Shown in pieces: positions 16,287-24,821 of a stretch of DNA of 38,057 nucleotides. Made by a program: the position numbers and the translations under genes. The first letter of the stretch is position 1, and the number at the start of each line of letters is the position of its first letter. The stretch comes from DASQHW01 sp038209365 (lineage in GTDB: Bacteria > Actinomycetota > Acidimicrobiia > IMCC26256 > PALSA-610): NCBI GenBank assembly GCA_038209365.1, contig JBBQXS010000043.1, forward strand, positions 1-38,057. Reading direction: 5' to 3'. Below the pieces are notes generated by a model. It saw nothing but the letters and a program-made list of their open reading frames with translations, made no database searches and had not been told where the DNA came from.

Positions 16287-18410
16287 TCAGAGGATCGCCG
16301 CGGAGACGTTGACCTCGGCCTCGCGCGACCCGCGGTAGAGCGACGCGTATCGATGCGCGGTGTCGGCAACGGTTTCGAGCGGAACCTGGAGCACCCGGCG
16401 TGTCACCCGCAGTACCTCGTCGCGGCACCGGTCGAGGTGGTCGATCAGCGCGGCAATGCCTGCGTGGTCCATTGGATCGATGGTCCAACCCACGCCGTAC
16501 GCGCCGATGCGCTCGCCGAGCGCGCCGTAACGAGCACCGATGACAGGGAGCCCGGCCGCGAGGGACTCGCTCATGACGATGCCGAACGTTTCGGCGTACG
16601 GACCCGGGAGGAGCACGATCTGTATGCCTGCCTGCCGCAACAGCTCAGGCAGGTACTCGTGGTCGTACGGACCGTGCGAGTGCAGCTGCGCGGAAGCAGG
16701 CTGCTTCAGCTCACCGAAGTGGTGGATCTCCACGGATGACTCGCTGAACGCCTCGACCAGTGCATTGACGGCATCGAGACCCTTCTTCCCCCATCCGAGC
16801 CCGACGAACGCGACGCGGAGCGGCTCGTCGAGGATGAGATCGGCATCCGGCTCGTGCCCACGCCGTCCGAGTCGGATGACCGAGCCGTGCTCGATCAGCT
16901 CGACACGCGACGGCGGGGGATCGTAGACGCGTAAGAAGTAGTCGGCCGCGCTCTGACTCGCGAACACCCAAGCGTCGACCGTGTCGAGATGCTCTGTCGT
17001 CGTCGCGCGGAAGTCTCGGAGGTAGCCAACCGAAAGACGCGGATTCATCGGCGAACCGGGCATCGGCGATGCCGCGATCGACTCGAGGCATCGACTGCAC
17101 ACCGAGAGGTCGTCGGGGATGCCGCACGGATCGACTCTCTTGTAGAGCAGCGAGAAGTTGGGGCATGCGAGGAAGAGGTCGTGGACCGAGCAGATCACTT
17201 GACCCGGGAAATCGGCGAGCACTTCGAGCGGCGCGAGCGAGTGACCAATGAGGTTGTGTATGTGCACCGCGTCGAAGTGGAACATGTCGAGCGCCATCGA
17301 CAGCGCCGCGCCTGCCATTTCGTCGCTCACGCGCGTCACTTGTTGCGGACCCCCCGGAAGAAGGAATTCCCGCTCGACAGGCCCGCCGGCGCCGACGTCC
17401 CATCGCGAGTGCAGCACGAACCCCGATTGCACCGGGTGCAGGATGGAGAAATCGAACTCGTCGTCGAGTGCTTGCATCAACGCCGTCATGAACGCTTCGG
17501 TGCCGCCCGTCGCGCCCGGAGGACTGTGCACGATGTGCAGCACGTGAGGTCGGGCAACGTGACGTTCGCGTAGGCCGAGCTCGAGCGCGGCGAAGGGCAC
17601 ATGCAGGGGATCGTTGATCCGCTCGCGCCGGTTCGTAGGACGGAAGAACGGATAACGCCCGTCGAGGATCGCCGAGCTGCGCCGCCATCCCTCGCGTTGG
17701 TCGTCGTCACCGAACGAGCCGCCACCGCGGTGGAACACGAACGTCGAGTCCTCGATGAGATGTCGCATTCCGAGCCGTGTCGCGCGTAAGCAGAAGTCGA
17801 CCTCCTCTCCGTACCCGCGACCGAAGGTCTCCTCGTCCAGGAGCCCGCACGCGTCGAGTGCCTGGCGGGTCGTGTACATGCAGAACCCGACGCCGGTGAT
17901 CACCTCGGGCCGCAGTGCAAGCGCGTGCTCGGCAATGAACGCCGCGCAATCGTCGATACGCGGTGTCGCCGTGTCGAGCTCGAATGCATCGATCACGGTT
18001 TCGGGCAGCGTGCAGATCGATCCGTGGTTGGCCAGTGGCGTCACAGTGGCGACGTCCGGAAGCGCGGCTGCGTCCGCGAGCCGATCGAGCCAGCCGGCGG
18101 TGACGGCCGTGTCTGCGTTGAGGATCACGACGTCTGCGATCGCGCGCCGTAGCCCGACGTTGACGGTCTTGACGAATCCGAGATTCTCCCGGTTGCGCAG
18201 CACCGTCACGGGGACGGGTGCGGGCTCGGAGGCGAAGCGGTCGAGATAGGCCGACACGGCCGGCTCGGGCGACCCGTCGTCGATGACCAGGAGCTCGAAC
18301 GGGACCTCGATGCTCCCGGCGTGCCGGATGACGCTCTCGAGGCATCGTCGAACGTCTTCGATGCCGCGATAGACCGGCACGATGACCGTGACCGGCGAAC
18401 GCGGCTTCAT
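16287..18410 (-). CDS. Bifunctional glycosyltransferase (GT2 + GT4 fusion)
   Basis: 707 residues. Residues 6-280 are a GT2 domain: VTVIVPVYRG, LVIDDGSP (D44, D45), ENLGF, the metal motif LNADT (97-101), GEEVDFCLRA (201-210) and the FHRGG loop. Residues 287-690 are a GT-B GT4 domain: LHIVHSPPGATGGTEAF at the start, a Cys-rich segment (LACPNF, DPCG, VCSRC) seen in related GT4 enzymes, FVGLGWGKKG as linker strand and ETFGIVMSESLAAGLP as the donor E-x7-E motif. Such fusions add two successive sugars in glycan assembly. The ATG at 18410 forms ATGA with the preceding gene's stop, so the two genes are coupled. It is convergent with the 236-residue gene (20 bases between stops). Confidence 0.88.
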   Translation of the reverse strand: MKPRSPVTVIVPVYRGIEDVRRCLESVIRHAGSIEVPFELLVIDDGSPEPAVSAYLDRFASEPAPVPVTVLRNRENLGFVKTVNVGLRRAIADVVILNADTAVTAGWLDRLADAAALPDVATVTPLANHGSICTLPETVIDAFELDTATPRIDDCAAFIAEHALALRPEVITGVGFCMYTTRQALDACGLLDEETFGRGYGEEVDFCLRATRLGMRHLIEDSTFVFHRGGGSFGDDDQREGWRRSSAILDGRYPFFRPTNRRERINDPLHVPFAALELGLRERHVARPHVLHIVHSPPGATGGTEAFMTALMQALDDEFDFSILHPVQSGFVLHSRWDVGAGGPVEREFLLPGGPQQVTRVSDEMAGAALSMALDMFHFDAVHIHNLIGHSLAPLEVLADFPGQVICSVHDLFLACPNFSLLYKRVDPCGIPDDLSVCSRCLESIAASPMPGSPMNPRLSVGYLRDFRATTTEHLDTVDAWVFASQSAADYFLRVYDPPPSRVELIEHGSVIRLGRRGHEPDADLILDEPLRVAFVGLGWGKKGLDAVNALVEAFSESSVEIHHFGELKQPASAQLHSHGPYDHEYLPELLRQAGIQIVLLPGPYAETFGIVMSESLAAGLPVIGARYGALGERIGAYGVGWTIDPMDHAGIAALIDHLDRCRDEVLRVTRRVLQVPLETVADTAHRYASLYRGSREAEVNVSAAIL

Positions 18411-20377
18411 CGCTCGGCCTCGTAGAGCGCCCAACCGACGAGCCGGTTCACGACGGTCCTCGACGCCGCGCCGCTGTCGACGGAATCCGAGCGGTCGCTC
18501 GCCTCTTTCGCGCGCGACCCGCGCCGCGGCGGACTCTCGAGGACGTGTCGCAACGCGGCCGTCCATTGCTCGGGCTGGTCCGGTGCGTGCACGACGAGCG
18601 GCGGCGAGCCGTGACCGTCGATCGCGACGCGAGCCGCCAACGGCAGCACGGTCGGGACGCCGGCATGACTCGCTTCGACATACGCGCGTAGATCCTCTGC
18701 GACCATCCCACCTTCGATGTCGGGAGTCCAGAGCTGCACCGTGAACCCGGCAAGCGTCTCCGGTTCCAACTCTCCTGACTCGACGAGATAGTCGTGGCCA
18801 CGCAACGCCGGTGGAACGTTCTCGGCATCACCCACGACGAGCACGCGCACTTCGAATCGGTTGGCCAGCACCTTCGCGACGCCTTCGGCCGCTTCGTCGC
18901 GGGAGGAAGTCGCAGAAGTCCCCGTGCCGAGACGCCATCCGATGACGGCCTCGAGCTGCGGATCGAAGCTACGACGGGCGTCCCTCAGCTCGGCGGCGCG
19001 TCGTCGCGTCAACATCGTGGGCACGACGAGGGCGCGCACCCCGAGACTGCGAAGCGCGCTGTGCATCGCGCCGCCGGCCGACGTCGCGAGCCCGCATGAC
19101 GCCGCGACACGAGCCGCGTCAGCGGTCAAGGACGGTGGAACATCCGCGGTATTCGAGGACAGGAGATCGCGCGGCCCGACATCGAACACCGTCGGCCTTT
19201 GCGCCTCTGCACGGGCCGCGATGAGCGCACTGACCGCTTCGACATCGTCGATGCCCGTGAGCACCACGAGCGATGCGGTCACCGCGCCCGCAGGAAGCCC
19301 GCGGTCGATCGGGAGCACACCGACGGTGAGGCCAACGGCGGACACGTGGTCGACGAGACCTTCGACCCGCGCTGCGCTCGAGGGATCCAAGGACCCCGTG
19401 ACAACCGCACAAGTGCTGCGCGCGGTGGACAGCGCTCGCGCTCTTCCGCCGTGCGGGATCACGCGTTTCTCGGGAACCGCGCCATCGACCGGCGGCGCGG
19501 GTTGTGGCCCCGCGCAAAGGCGTCGAACGAGCGCAGAGAAGGTGACCGCATCGATTCGCCGTCCGATTCGCGCGCGCACACGGCCCGCGGCGCGGCCGAT
19601 CTGCCACGCGACGAGCTCCGCGCTGGTCGGCAGCTCTTGGTCGAGCTCGATGAACACTGTCGAGCGGTCGTCTCGGCACCAGTCCTGCGCCTGGGCCGAT
19701 GCCTCCGGATCGAGCGCGACCACGGCGTCGGGCGCAAGTGCGCGCATCGAGGCTTCGCTCGGAAGGAACGGGCACGTCAGCTGCAGCCCGTCGGCGACGA
19801 TCGGCAACGCGAGCCGGGCCTCGACGTCGCGGCGGATCAGTCGGTTCACCAGCCGGCGCGCCCAGTCGGCGAGCTTTGCTTCGCCCTGCCGTCCGACGAA
19901 CACGACGATCCGCCGGCGCGGAAACGGTGAGCGCCCGAGCTCCGAGGCGACCCGAAGCTCTTCGATCGGTTGCCACGGGTCGTGCACGTGCGCGCCGGGA
20001 TCGAGCACCAGCGTCCCGCGGCCGACCTCGACGACCTGGTGCCTGACCGCGAACTCGACGCCCGGCCGCAGCAGCACGGCGCCACGCGCCGAGGACGAGG
20101 CCAGCTCGACGGCGACGGCGTGGGGCTCGAGAGATCGCCACTCCGCAGCGACGCGGTAGCTGGCGCCGGGCGCCAGAGGGCCTATCGGCGCGACGACTCC
20201 CGCGACGTGGGGCGCCGCCCGGTCGAGCTGGCGCTCGAGGCGCTGCCGCGCGACCTCGTCGAGCACGAGACCCGCCGGCACGACGAGGCGCGATTCACCG
20301 TCGCACGGCGACTCCGCGTCGGGATCTTCGCGCGCCTCAGGCTGCCGCACCTGCTCCTGCTTCCTGCACTCCGGCAT
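18407..20377 (-). CDS. Uncharacterised large protein, possibly GT-B glycosyltransferase-like
   Basis: 656 residues from the ATG at 20377. The first 200 or so residues hold beta-rich sequence (SYRVAAEWRSLEPHAVAVEL, GTLVLDPGAHVHDPW). The rest alternates strands and helices like a GT-B fold, with RIVVFVGRQGEAKL, CAVVTGSLDPSSAARVEGL, a late RVLVVGDAENVP and a terminal EASHAGVPTVLP that recalls the donor-binding end of GT4 enzymes. The strict E-x7-E motif is not present, so activity is uncertain. It is translationally coupled by ATGA to the GT2-GT4 fusion, which argues for a role in the same glycan. The start is uncertain because the frame stays open upstream to 20599. Confidence 0.6.
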   Translation of the reverse strand: MPECRKQEQVRQPEAREDPDAESPCDGESRLVVPAGLVLDEVARQRLERQLDRAAPHVAGVVAPIGPLAPGASYRVAAEWRSLEPHAVAVELASSSARGAVLLRPGVEFAVRHQVVEVGRGTLVLDPGAHVHDPWQPIEELRVASELGRSPFPRRRIVVFVGRQGEAKLADWARRLVNRLIRRDVEARLALPIVADGLQLTCPFLPSEASMRALAPDAVVALDPEASAQAQDWCRDDRSTVFIELDQELPTSAELVAWQIGRAAGRVRARIGRRIDAVTFSALVRRLCAGPQPAPPVDGAVPEKRVIPHGGRARALSTARSTCAVVTGSLDPSSAARVEGLVDHVSAVGLTVGVLPIDRGLPAGAVTASLVVLTGIDDVEAVSALIAARAEAQRPTVFDVGPRDLLSSNTADVPPSLTADAARVAASCGLATSAGGAMHSALRSLGVRALVVPTMLTRRRAAELRDARRSFDPQLEAVIGWRLGTGTSATSSRDEAAEGVAKVLANRFEVRVLVVGDAENVPPALRGHDYLVESGELEPETLAGFTVQLWTPDIEGGMVAEDLRAYVEASHAGVPTVLPLAARVAIDGHGSPPLVVHAPDQPEQWTAALRHVLESPPRRGSRAKEASDRSDSVDSGAASRTVVNRLVGWALYEAER

Positions 20378-20558
20378 CGGCCGGTTCTTCCGGGCATCCT
20401 GTCGGCCGATTCCGCGCAGACGGGACCTTGCCGTCCCGACAGCGTAGAGAGCGCCGGGCGAGCCTTGCCACCTGCCCCGGACCGCCGCGTCGGGTGCAGC
20501 CGATATCGTGCCGGAGACCCCGCACGGAGGAAGGCCAGGAGAGCCCAGGCGACGTCGG
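20378..20558. promoter_or_regulatory. Divergent intergenic region with small inverted repeat
   Basis: 181 bases between the heads of the GT-B-like gene and the sulfotransferase. It must hold promoters for both. A 6-bp inverted repeat CGGGAC/GTCCCG (20421-20426 and 20433-20438) with a 6-base loop is the clearest structure. No convincing -10/-35 pair was found. Confidence 0.35.
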
Positions 20559-21326
20559 ATGGATTCGCACGAACCCCCGCTCCCGACCTTTCTCATCATC
20601 GGCGCCCAAAAGAGCGCGACGCGATGGCTGCGCTTGAATCTCGGGCTTCACCCCGACGTCTTCTCGCCGGCGCGCGAGCTCGAATTCTTCAACAACCGCG
20701 AGCGTTTCGAGCAGGAGGGCCTCGCGTCGTATCGAGCCCAGTTCGAGGACTGGTCGGGCGAGTCCTACGTCGGCGAGGCGACCCCCGGCTACATGTTCTG
20801 GCACCACGATCCTCGTGTGATCGCCGGACGCGTCCGGGAGACGGTCCCCGAAGCGCGGCTCATCGCGATCCTCCGCAACCCCGTCGACCGTGCGCAGTCG
20901 GCCGTCGTGCACCACATCCAAGGTGGATCGTTGGCCGCCGGGTCGCGGGTGCTGGACGTAGTGCGGCGAATGCCTCCCGAGCGCGATCCGCTGGGCATCG
21001 TCTCCGGAGGCTGGTACGCCGCGAGCCTCGAGCCGTACCAGGAGTTGTTCGGTGACCAATTGCTGGTGTTGCTCCACGACGATGCGGACGACGACCCGCG
21101 CGGCGTGTACGACCAGGCGCTCCGCCACGTCGGCCCGGGGGCCGACTTCGTGCCGCCCGAGCTCGAACGTGTGCGCTTCAGCTACCAGCAGCAGCGGTCG
21201 GCGGAGACCATCGAGCTGACGCTCGACGAGCGCCGCGAGCTGTACGAGTTCTTTGCCGACGACATCCGGGAGCTCGAGAAGATGACGGGCCGTGATCTCT
21301 CGCTCTGGGACGCCGACGCCTGGTGA
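20559..21326 (+). CDS. Sulfotransferase (PAPS-dependent), paralogue of the one at 5244
   Basis: 255 residues with the same motifs as the enzyme at 5244-6038: IIGAQKSATRWL (about 12-23) for the 5'-phosphosulfate, VGEATPGYMFW in the middle and ILRNPVDRAQS for the 3'-phosphate. The C-terminal GRDLSLWD closes the fold. The ATG at 20559 is chosen because it gives the same N-terminal length as the paralogue; a GTG at 20508 would add 17 Arg/Gly/Pro-rich residues. It is divergent from the GT-B-like gene and convergent with a third, different sulfotransferase (21 bases between stops). It probably sulfates a sugar made by neighbouring transferases. The acceptor is unknown. Confidence 0.88.
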   Translation: MDSHEPPLPTFLIIGAQKSATRWLRLNLGLHPDVFSPARELEFFNNRERFEQEGLASYRAQFEDWSGESYVGEATPGYMFWHHDPRVIAGRVRETVPEARLIAILRNPVDRAQSAVVHHIQGGSLAAGSRVLDVVRRMPPERDPLGIVSGGWYAASLEPYQELFGDQLLVLLHDDADDDPRGVYDQALRHVGPGADFVPPELERVRFSYQQQRSAETIELTLDERRELYEFFADDIRELEKMTGRDLSLWDADAW

Positions 21327-21347
21327 ATCGTCCGTGCGCAACGGACC

Positions 21348-22310
21348 TCATCCGTCGGGTTGTTCCGGGGGCTGGAGCTGGGGCCGAGCCGGTCGGTCGA
21401 CACCGAGAGCTGCGAGCTGCCGGTCTCGCTGGCGGACGGTTTCCTGCAACTTGACGGTCATCGCCCGGGCGCGCGCCAGCAGGTCGCTGTCGACGGGCGG
21501 GCGCAGCCAGCCCCGAGCCAGGGCCTCGCTGAGCGCGGGCGGCACCAGGCCCACATCGACGGCGCCGTCGCTCCATACCGCGCGTGCGACGGCCATCAGC
21601 GAATCGTCCGGGCCCGCCGAGGGTTCCCGGTAGTGACGGAGCGACGGGTCGAGTTGCGCCAGCGCCGACGCTTCTGCGGCGGCGTCGGGCGCCGGGATGC
21701 CGAGGTGCGCGGCGATCGTCCGCAGTGTGCGCGGGAGATCGTCGAAGACGTCGCCGTACCTCACGAGCAGGTGACCCGGATCGTTGGCCGTCGCCGCGAA
21801 CAGGTAGCGCAGCCAGAGCCCCGCCGCTTGTGGCCCGTCGACCCGGTACTGCCGCGCACCGAGGGAGGCCGCGACCTCCGCGGGGTCGCGCACGAGCACG
21901 ATCGTCGTCGCGATCGGCGTGACGAGGCGCCAAAAGGGGAGCAGCAGCGAGAGCCGCGGATCCTTGAAGGCGATGAGCCGCGGCCGTTCCCCGCTCGGCC
22001 CGAAGGAATCGTCGAGTATCCGAAGCGCGCGAGACCGGAAGGGGGCGAGCCCGGGATCGTGCTCCCAGCCGGGATCGAGCACCGGCGGCGCGTCCCACGC
22101 GCCCCCGAGATGCGCGAGAACTTCCTGGTTGAGATCGAGGATGGATTGGACCTCGTAGTAGCCCGCGGGATTGTCGGGACCGGGCTGCATGAGGCGATTC
22201 GGGTCGCCGAGCGAGATGCCGAGTGCGCGCAGCGCGCTGGCGACGAACGACGTGCCGCTGCGATGCATGCCCGACACACACACCGCAGTCGAGGCGCCCG
22301 CGTCGCTCAT
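21348..22310 (-). CDS. Sulfotransferase family protein (Sulfotransfer_3-like)
   Basis: 320 residues. The PAPS loop is VCVSGMHRSGTSFVASAL near the N-terminus (about 10-27) and the 3'-phosphate region is TIVLVRDPAEVAASL. PDNPAGYYE and the mid-protein FKDPRLSLLLPFW are typical of the GMHRSGTS class of bacterial sulfotransferases, distinct from the two GAQKSAT enzymes nearby. The ATG at 22310 has GAGGG 3-7 bases upstream. The C-terminal 60 residues form a charged helix (LARARAMTVKLQETVRQRDRQL style), perhaps a coiled coil. It is divergent from a small frame at 22437 and convergent with the sulfotransferase ending at 21326. Confidence 0.82.
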   Translation of the reverse strand: MSDAGASTAVCVSGMHRSGTSFVASALRALGISLGDPNRLMQPGPDNPAGYYEVQSILDLNQEVLAHLGGAWDAPPVLDPGWEHDPGLAPFRSRALRILDDSFGPSGERPRLIAFKDPRLSLLLPFWRLVTPIATTIVLVRDPAEVAASLGARQYRVDGPQAAGLWLRYLFAATANDPGHLLVRYGDVFDDLPRTLRTIAAHLGIPAPDAAAEASALAQLDPSLRHYREPSAGPDDSLMAVARAVWSDGAVDVGLVPPALSEALARGWLRPPVDSDLLARARAMTVKLQETVRQRDRQLAALGVDRPARPQLQPPEQPDG

Positions 22311-22436
22311 CGTCCCTCGGGCGCCGTGCAACGCTTCGCAGCCCGGCTCTCGACCGACGAAGTCACTTCTGCAGCTCCTGGGCTGTACACGGTGGCCGCG
22401 AGTCCGTCCGAACTGCCCGGCGGGGGAAGGGGTTGC

Positions 22437-22661
22437 ATGAGCAGGATACTTGTGTCGCATGATGTCCCCGTGACCGACCAAGATCAGTTCGGCCGCGCCG
22501 AACGCGTCACTCACGTGTTGAGCCGGCTCGACGGCTGCGACGTGACGGTGCTCGCGCTGCTCGATGCGTTGTCGATGTCGGGGCTCAAGCTCGTCGACGA
22601 CGAGGGCGGCGATGCCGGCGACGCATACCGGCACGCCGTTGAGGAGATAAGAGGCGAATGA
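22437..22661 (+). CDS. Small hypothetical protein (74 aa)
   Basis: 74 residues starting at the ATG at 22437, with GGGGAAGGGG ending 4 bases upstream; a GTG at 22470 is an alternative. The sequence contains QFGRAERVTHVLSRLDGCD and an acidic tail (DDEGGDAGDAYRHAVEEIRG). Third codon positions are strongly G/C, as in neighbouring genes. No family is recognised. It is divergent from the sulfotransferase at 22310 and is followed on the same strand by the small membrane protein at 22695. Confidence 0.45.
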   Translation: MSRILVSHDVPVTDQDQFGRAERVTHVLSRLDGCDVTVLALLDALSMSGLKLVDDEGGDAGDAYRHAVEEIRGE

Positions 22662-22694
22662 GGTCTCCCTGCGCGAATCAACCTTTCTGACGCC

Positions 22695-23036
22695 ATGAGG
22701 AACCGCGCCCCGATCGCAATCGCAATCATCTTCGGCCTCGTCGGCTTCGCGCTGCTGCTGGTGGCGGCGTCAACGGCGCTGCGCCACTTCGAATTCAACA
22801 ACCTCGACTGCGGCAGTGTCGTCAGCGCCAAGGACCCCCGTGATCGGGTCCCGAGGCGGGCGGCCGTTCCCCTGCGTCTGGTGAACGCCAATCGGCAATG
22901 CGAGAAGCTTCGGACGGACCGCAGTGAAAAGGCGACGAAGTACCTCGTGGCCGGTGCGATCCCCCTTCTCGTGGCTCTCGCGGTGCCGTCGGTCGTCAGG
23001 ATCTCGAGGCGGTCGCGCTACCGCCGGGAGGCTTGA
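22695..23036 (+). CDS. Small two-helix membrane protein
   Basis: 113 residues with helices at about 6-28 (IAIAIIFGLVGFALLLVAAS) and 84-102 (YLVAGAIPLLVALAVPSV). A soluble loop of about 55 residues lies between them, with two Cys (LDCGS, NRQCEK) that could form a disulfide outside the membrane. The C-terminal tail is Arg-rich (RISRRSRYRREA), which places it in the cytoplasm. The family is not recognised. Confidence 0.65.
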   Translation: MRNRAPIAIAIIFGLVGFALLLVAASTALRHFEFNNLDCGSVVSAKDPRDRVPRRAAVPLRLVNANRQCEKLRTDRSEKATKYLVAGAIPLLVALAVPSVVRISRRSRYRREA

Positions 23037-23151
23037 CGTGGCGTAACGCGAAGTTTCGCAGTATTTGCCCGATGTCGCCGGGGGGCGCGTCCCCGCCCAC
23101 CAGCGAATTTGCTAGACCTTCGGGCTCGGACCCCTGGCACAAGGAGCACCC
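23037..23151. promoter_or_regulatory. Intergenic region with two short hairpins
   Basis: Holds GCGAA/TTCGC (about 23047-23058) and CGGGG/CCCCG (about 23080-23096) inverted repeats, which may terminate the upstream gene. AAGGAG at 23141-23146 is the ribosome site of the GTG at 23152. Confidence 0.35.
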
Positions 23152-23814
23152 GTGGCGGAGTCGACATTCGGCGACGTGGTCAAACGGCAATCACTCGCGA
23201 CTCTGCTCGGGGCGGTGGTGCTGGTCCTCGTCGTGGGGCTGGGCGCCGGGTTCGCGATCGGCTACAAGGTCGAGCAGAGCCGCACCAAGGACGACGTCCA
23301 AAAGGCGAAGGACAGCGCCAAGGCAGCCAAGAACAACAAGGAGCCCGGCGGGACCGCGTTCATCCGGCTGATCGGAAAGGTCGACGACGCGACCGCAGAC
23401 AACGTCTCCATCGCGGTGAGCGGCAAGCCGAGCCGCAAGGTCGCGATCCGCCCCGCGACGACGTACGTGAAAGCGGTCCCGGGCACCGCCGCCGACATCA
23501 AGAAGGGCGCGCGGATCCTCTGGAAGGCCAAGGCCGGCTCGTTGAACGCGGCCGAGGAGATCATCGTGCTGCCTGCGCAGGCGAAGCTCGGGATCCTGCT
23601 TAGCGATGCGGCGTCAGGTTCGATGACCTACAAGACCGACAAGGGCAAGGATTTCAAGGTCACCACGACAGGGGCGACGATCCAAAAAGTCGAGGACGCG
23701 AAGAAGGCCGACGTCGCGAAGGGGACGACCGTCATCGCCCAGAGCCGTCAGACGAACAACGTGCTCACGGCCACGGAGATCATCGTGCTGCCCGCCGGCA
23801 GCAAATTCGCGTAA
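23152..23814 (+). CDS. Membrane-anchored protein with two DUF5666-like beta repeats
   Basis: 220 residues from a GTG with AAGGAG 5 bases upstream. One helix at about 16-38 (LATLLGAVVLVLVVGLGAGF) anchors a lysine/alanine-rich linker (about 43-63, likely coiled) and two repeats of about 75 residues. Each repeat ends alike: AAEEIIVLPAQAKLG and TATEIIVLPAGSKFA. The repeats look like the small beta-barrel modules annotated DUF5666 in other bacteria. The protein probably faces outside the membrane. A shorter protein with two similar repeats is encoded at 33778, and a similar anchor is used by the protein at 33190. The function is unknown. It is convergent with the GT2 at 23821 (6 bases between stops). 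Confidence 0.75.
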   Translation: MAESTFGDVVKRQSLATLLGAVVLVLVVGLGAGFAIGYKVEQSRTKDDVQKAKDSAKAAKNNKEPGGTAFIRLIGKVDDATADNVSIAVSGKPSRKVAIRPATTYVKAVPGTAADIKKGARILWKAKAGSLNAAEEIIVLPAQAKLGILLSDAASGSMTYKTDKGKDFKVTTTGATIQKVEDAKKADVAKGTTVIAQSRQTNNVLTATEIIVLPAGSKFA

Positions 23815-23820
23815 CGGCGG

Positions 23821-24732
23821 TCACGCCTCCTCACGCCGCTCGCCCCGGTCTCGGCGCGCGAGCGCCCACGCGACAGACTGCTCCATGTGCGTGAGCGTCG
23901 ACTCGGGCACCGTGCCCATGTACAGCCGTTCGTTGCCCGGCGGCGTATATGGGCGGCCGCGCAAGGCGACGTACTCGGCGTGCATCTCCTCCCATCCGAT
24001 GCGCCCCGACGTCGCGATGCCGCCGTGGATCTGATGGAACGTGCCTTCTCCGAGCAGGACGATCAGCTGCGTGCCGTGGAGCTCGCACGCCCGCCGGAAG
24101 AGATCGTGATTCGACAGGCCGCCGCCCGGGAGGACGAACCGCTCGTCGAGACCGCCGAGCTCCTGCCACAGCGACTTCGGCATGAACAGCGCGTTGCTCT
24201 CGCCCATCGGTCCGAACCAACCGCGCGCGGATGAGTCGGCGAGGGTGCTCAACGAGAAGAGCCGGTAGCCATCGTGCTCCCAGTCGGCCTCGTCGAGCAT
24301 GCGGTCCTCGACCGCTTGGTCGTAGCGCGATGCTGCAGCACTGATATGACGCGTCGCACCGAGATGCCAGCCCAGCGCGGCGACGATCGGCCGCGCCGCG
24401 AGCCCTCGCGCCATGCGCGCCCGTGCGAGCAATCCTGGGCTCGCCATACGGGCGCCGTCGATCAGCAAGCCCACGAAATCGCTGTCCGCCATCTCGATCC
24501 CGAGGTTCGCGGCGCGGGCCGGTGCGGGAGGTGCTGGATCGAGCCGCATGGGGCGCAGGTGTCCCGGGAAGCGTTGGAGCATCGCGGCATCGAGTGGTAA
24601 CGGTGAGCCGTTGTCGACCACCACGACTTCGAAGTCGTCCGCCGAGATGCCTCGCTGGTAAGGCGGCGCGAGAGAGCGAAGCGTTCGCGGCACCTCACGT
24701 GCCATGTCGTACGCGACGACTACTACGCTCAT
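23821..24732 (-). CDS. Family 2 glycosyltransferase
   Basis: 303 residues. It begins directly with the GT-A first strand (MSVVVVAYDM), which fixes the ATG at 24732, followed by VVVVDNGSP and the motif LLIDGARMASPG in the DXD position. The second half has FGPMGESNALFMP, GGLDERFVLPGGGLSNHDLF (acceptor-side acidic loop) and GEGTFHQIHGG. This is a divergent GT2 similar to those found next to methyltransferases in surface glycan regions. It is divergent from the methyltransferase at 24822 (89 bases between starts). Confidence 0.82.
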   Translation of the reverse strand: MSVVVVAYDMAREVPRTLRSLAPPYQRGISADDFEVVVVDNGSPLPLDAAMLQRFPGHLRPMRLDPAPPAPARAANLGIEMADSDFVGLLIDGARMASPGLLARARMARGLAARPIVAALGWHLGATRHISAAASRYDQAVEDRMLDEADWEHDGYRLFSLSTLADSSARGWFGPMGESNALFMPKSLWQELGGLDERFVLPGGGLSNHDLFRRACELHGTQLIVLLGEGTFHQIHGGIATSGRIGWEEMHAEYVALRGRPYTPPGNERLYMGTVPESTLTHMEQSVAWALARRDRGERREEA

Positions 24733-24821
24733 GGAGAACGACAAGGGTCGAAGATTATCGACCCACCTCGGGGCGCGGTCACTGCGACTCCACCGTCGGC
24801 CTGTGATGAAATGGGACCGCG

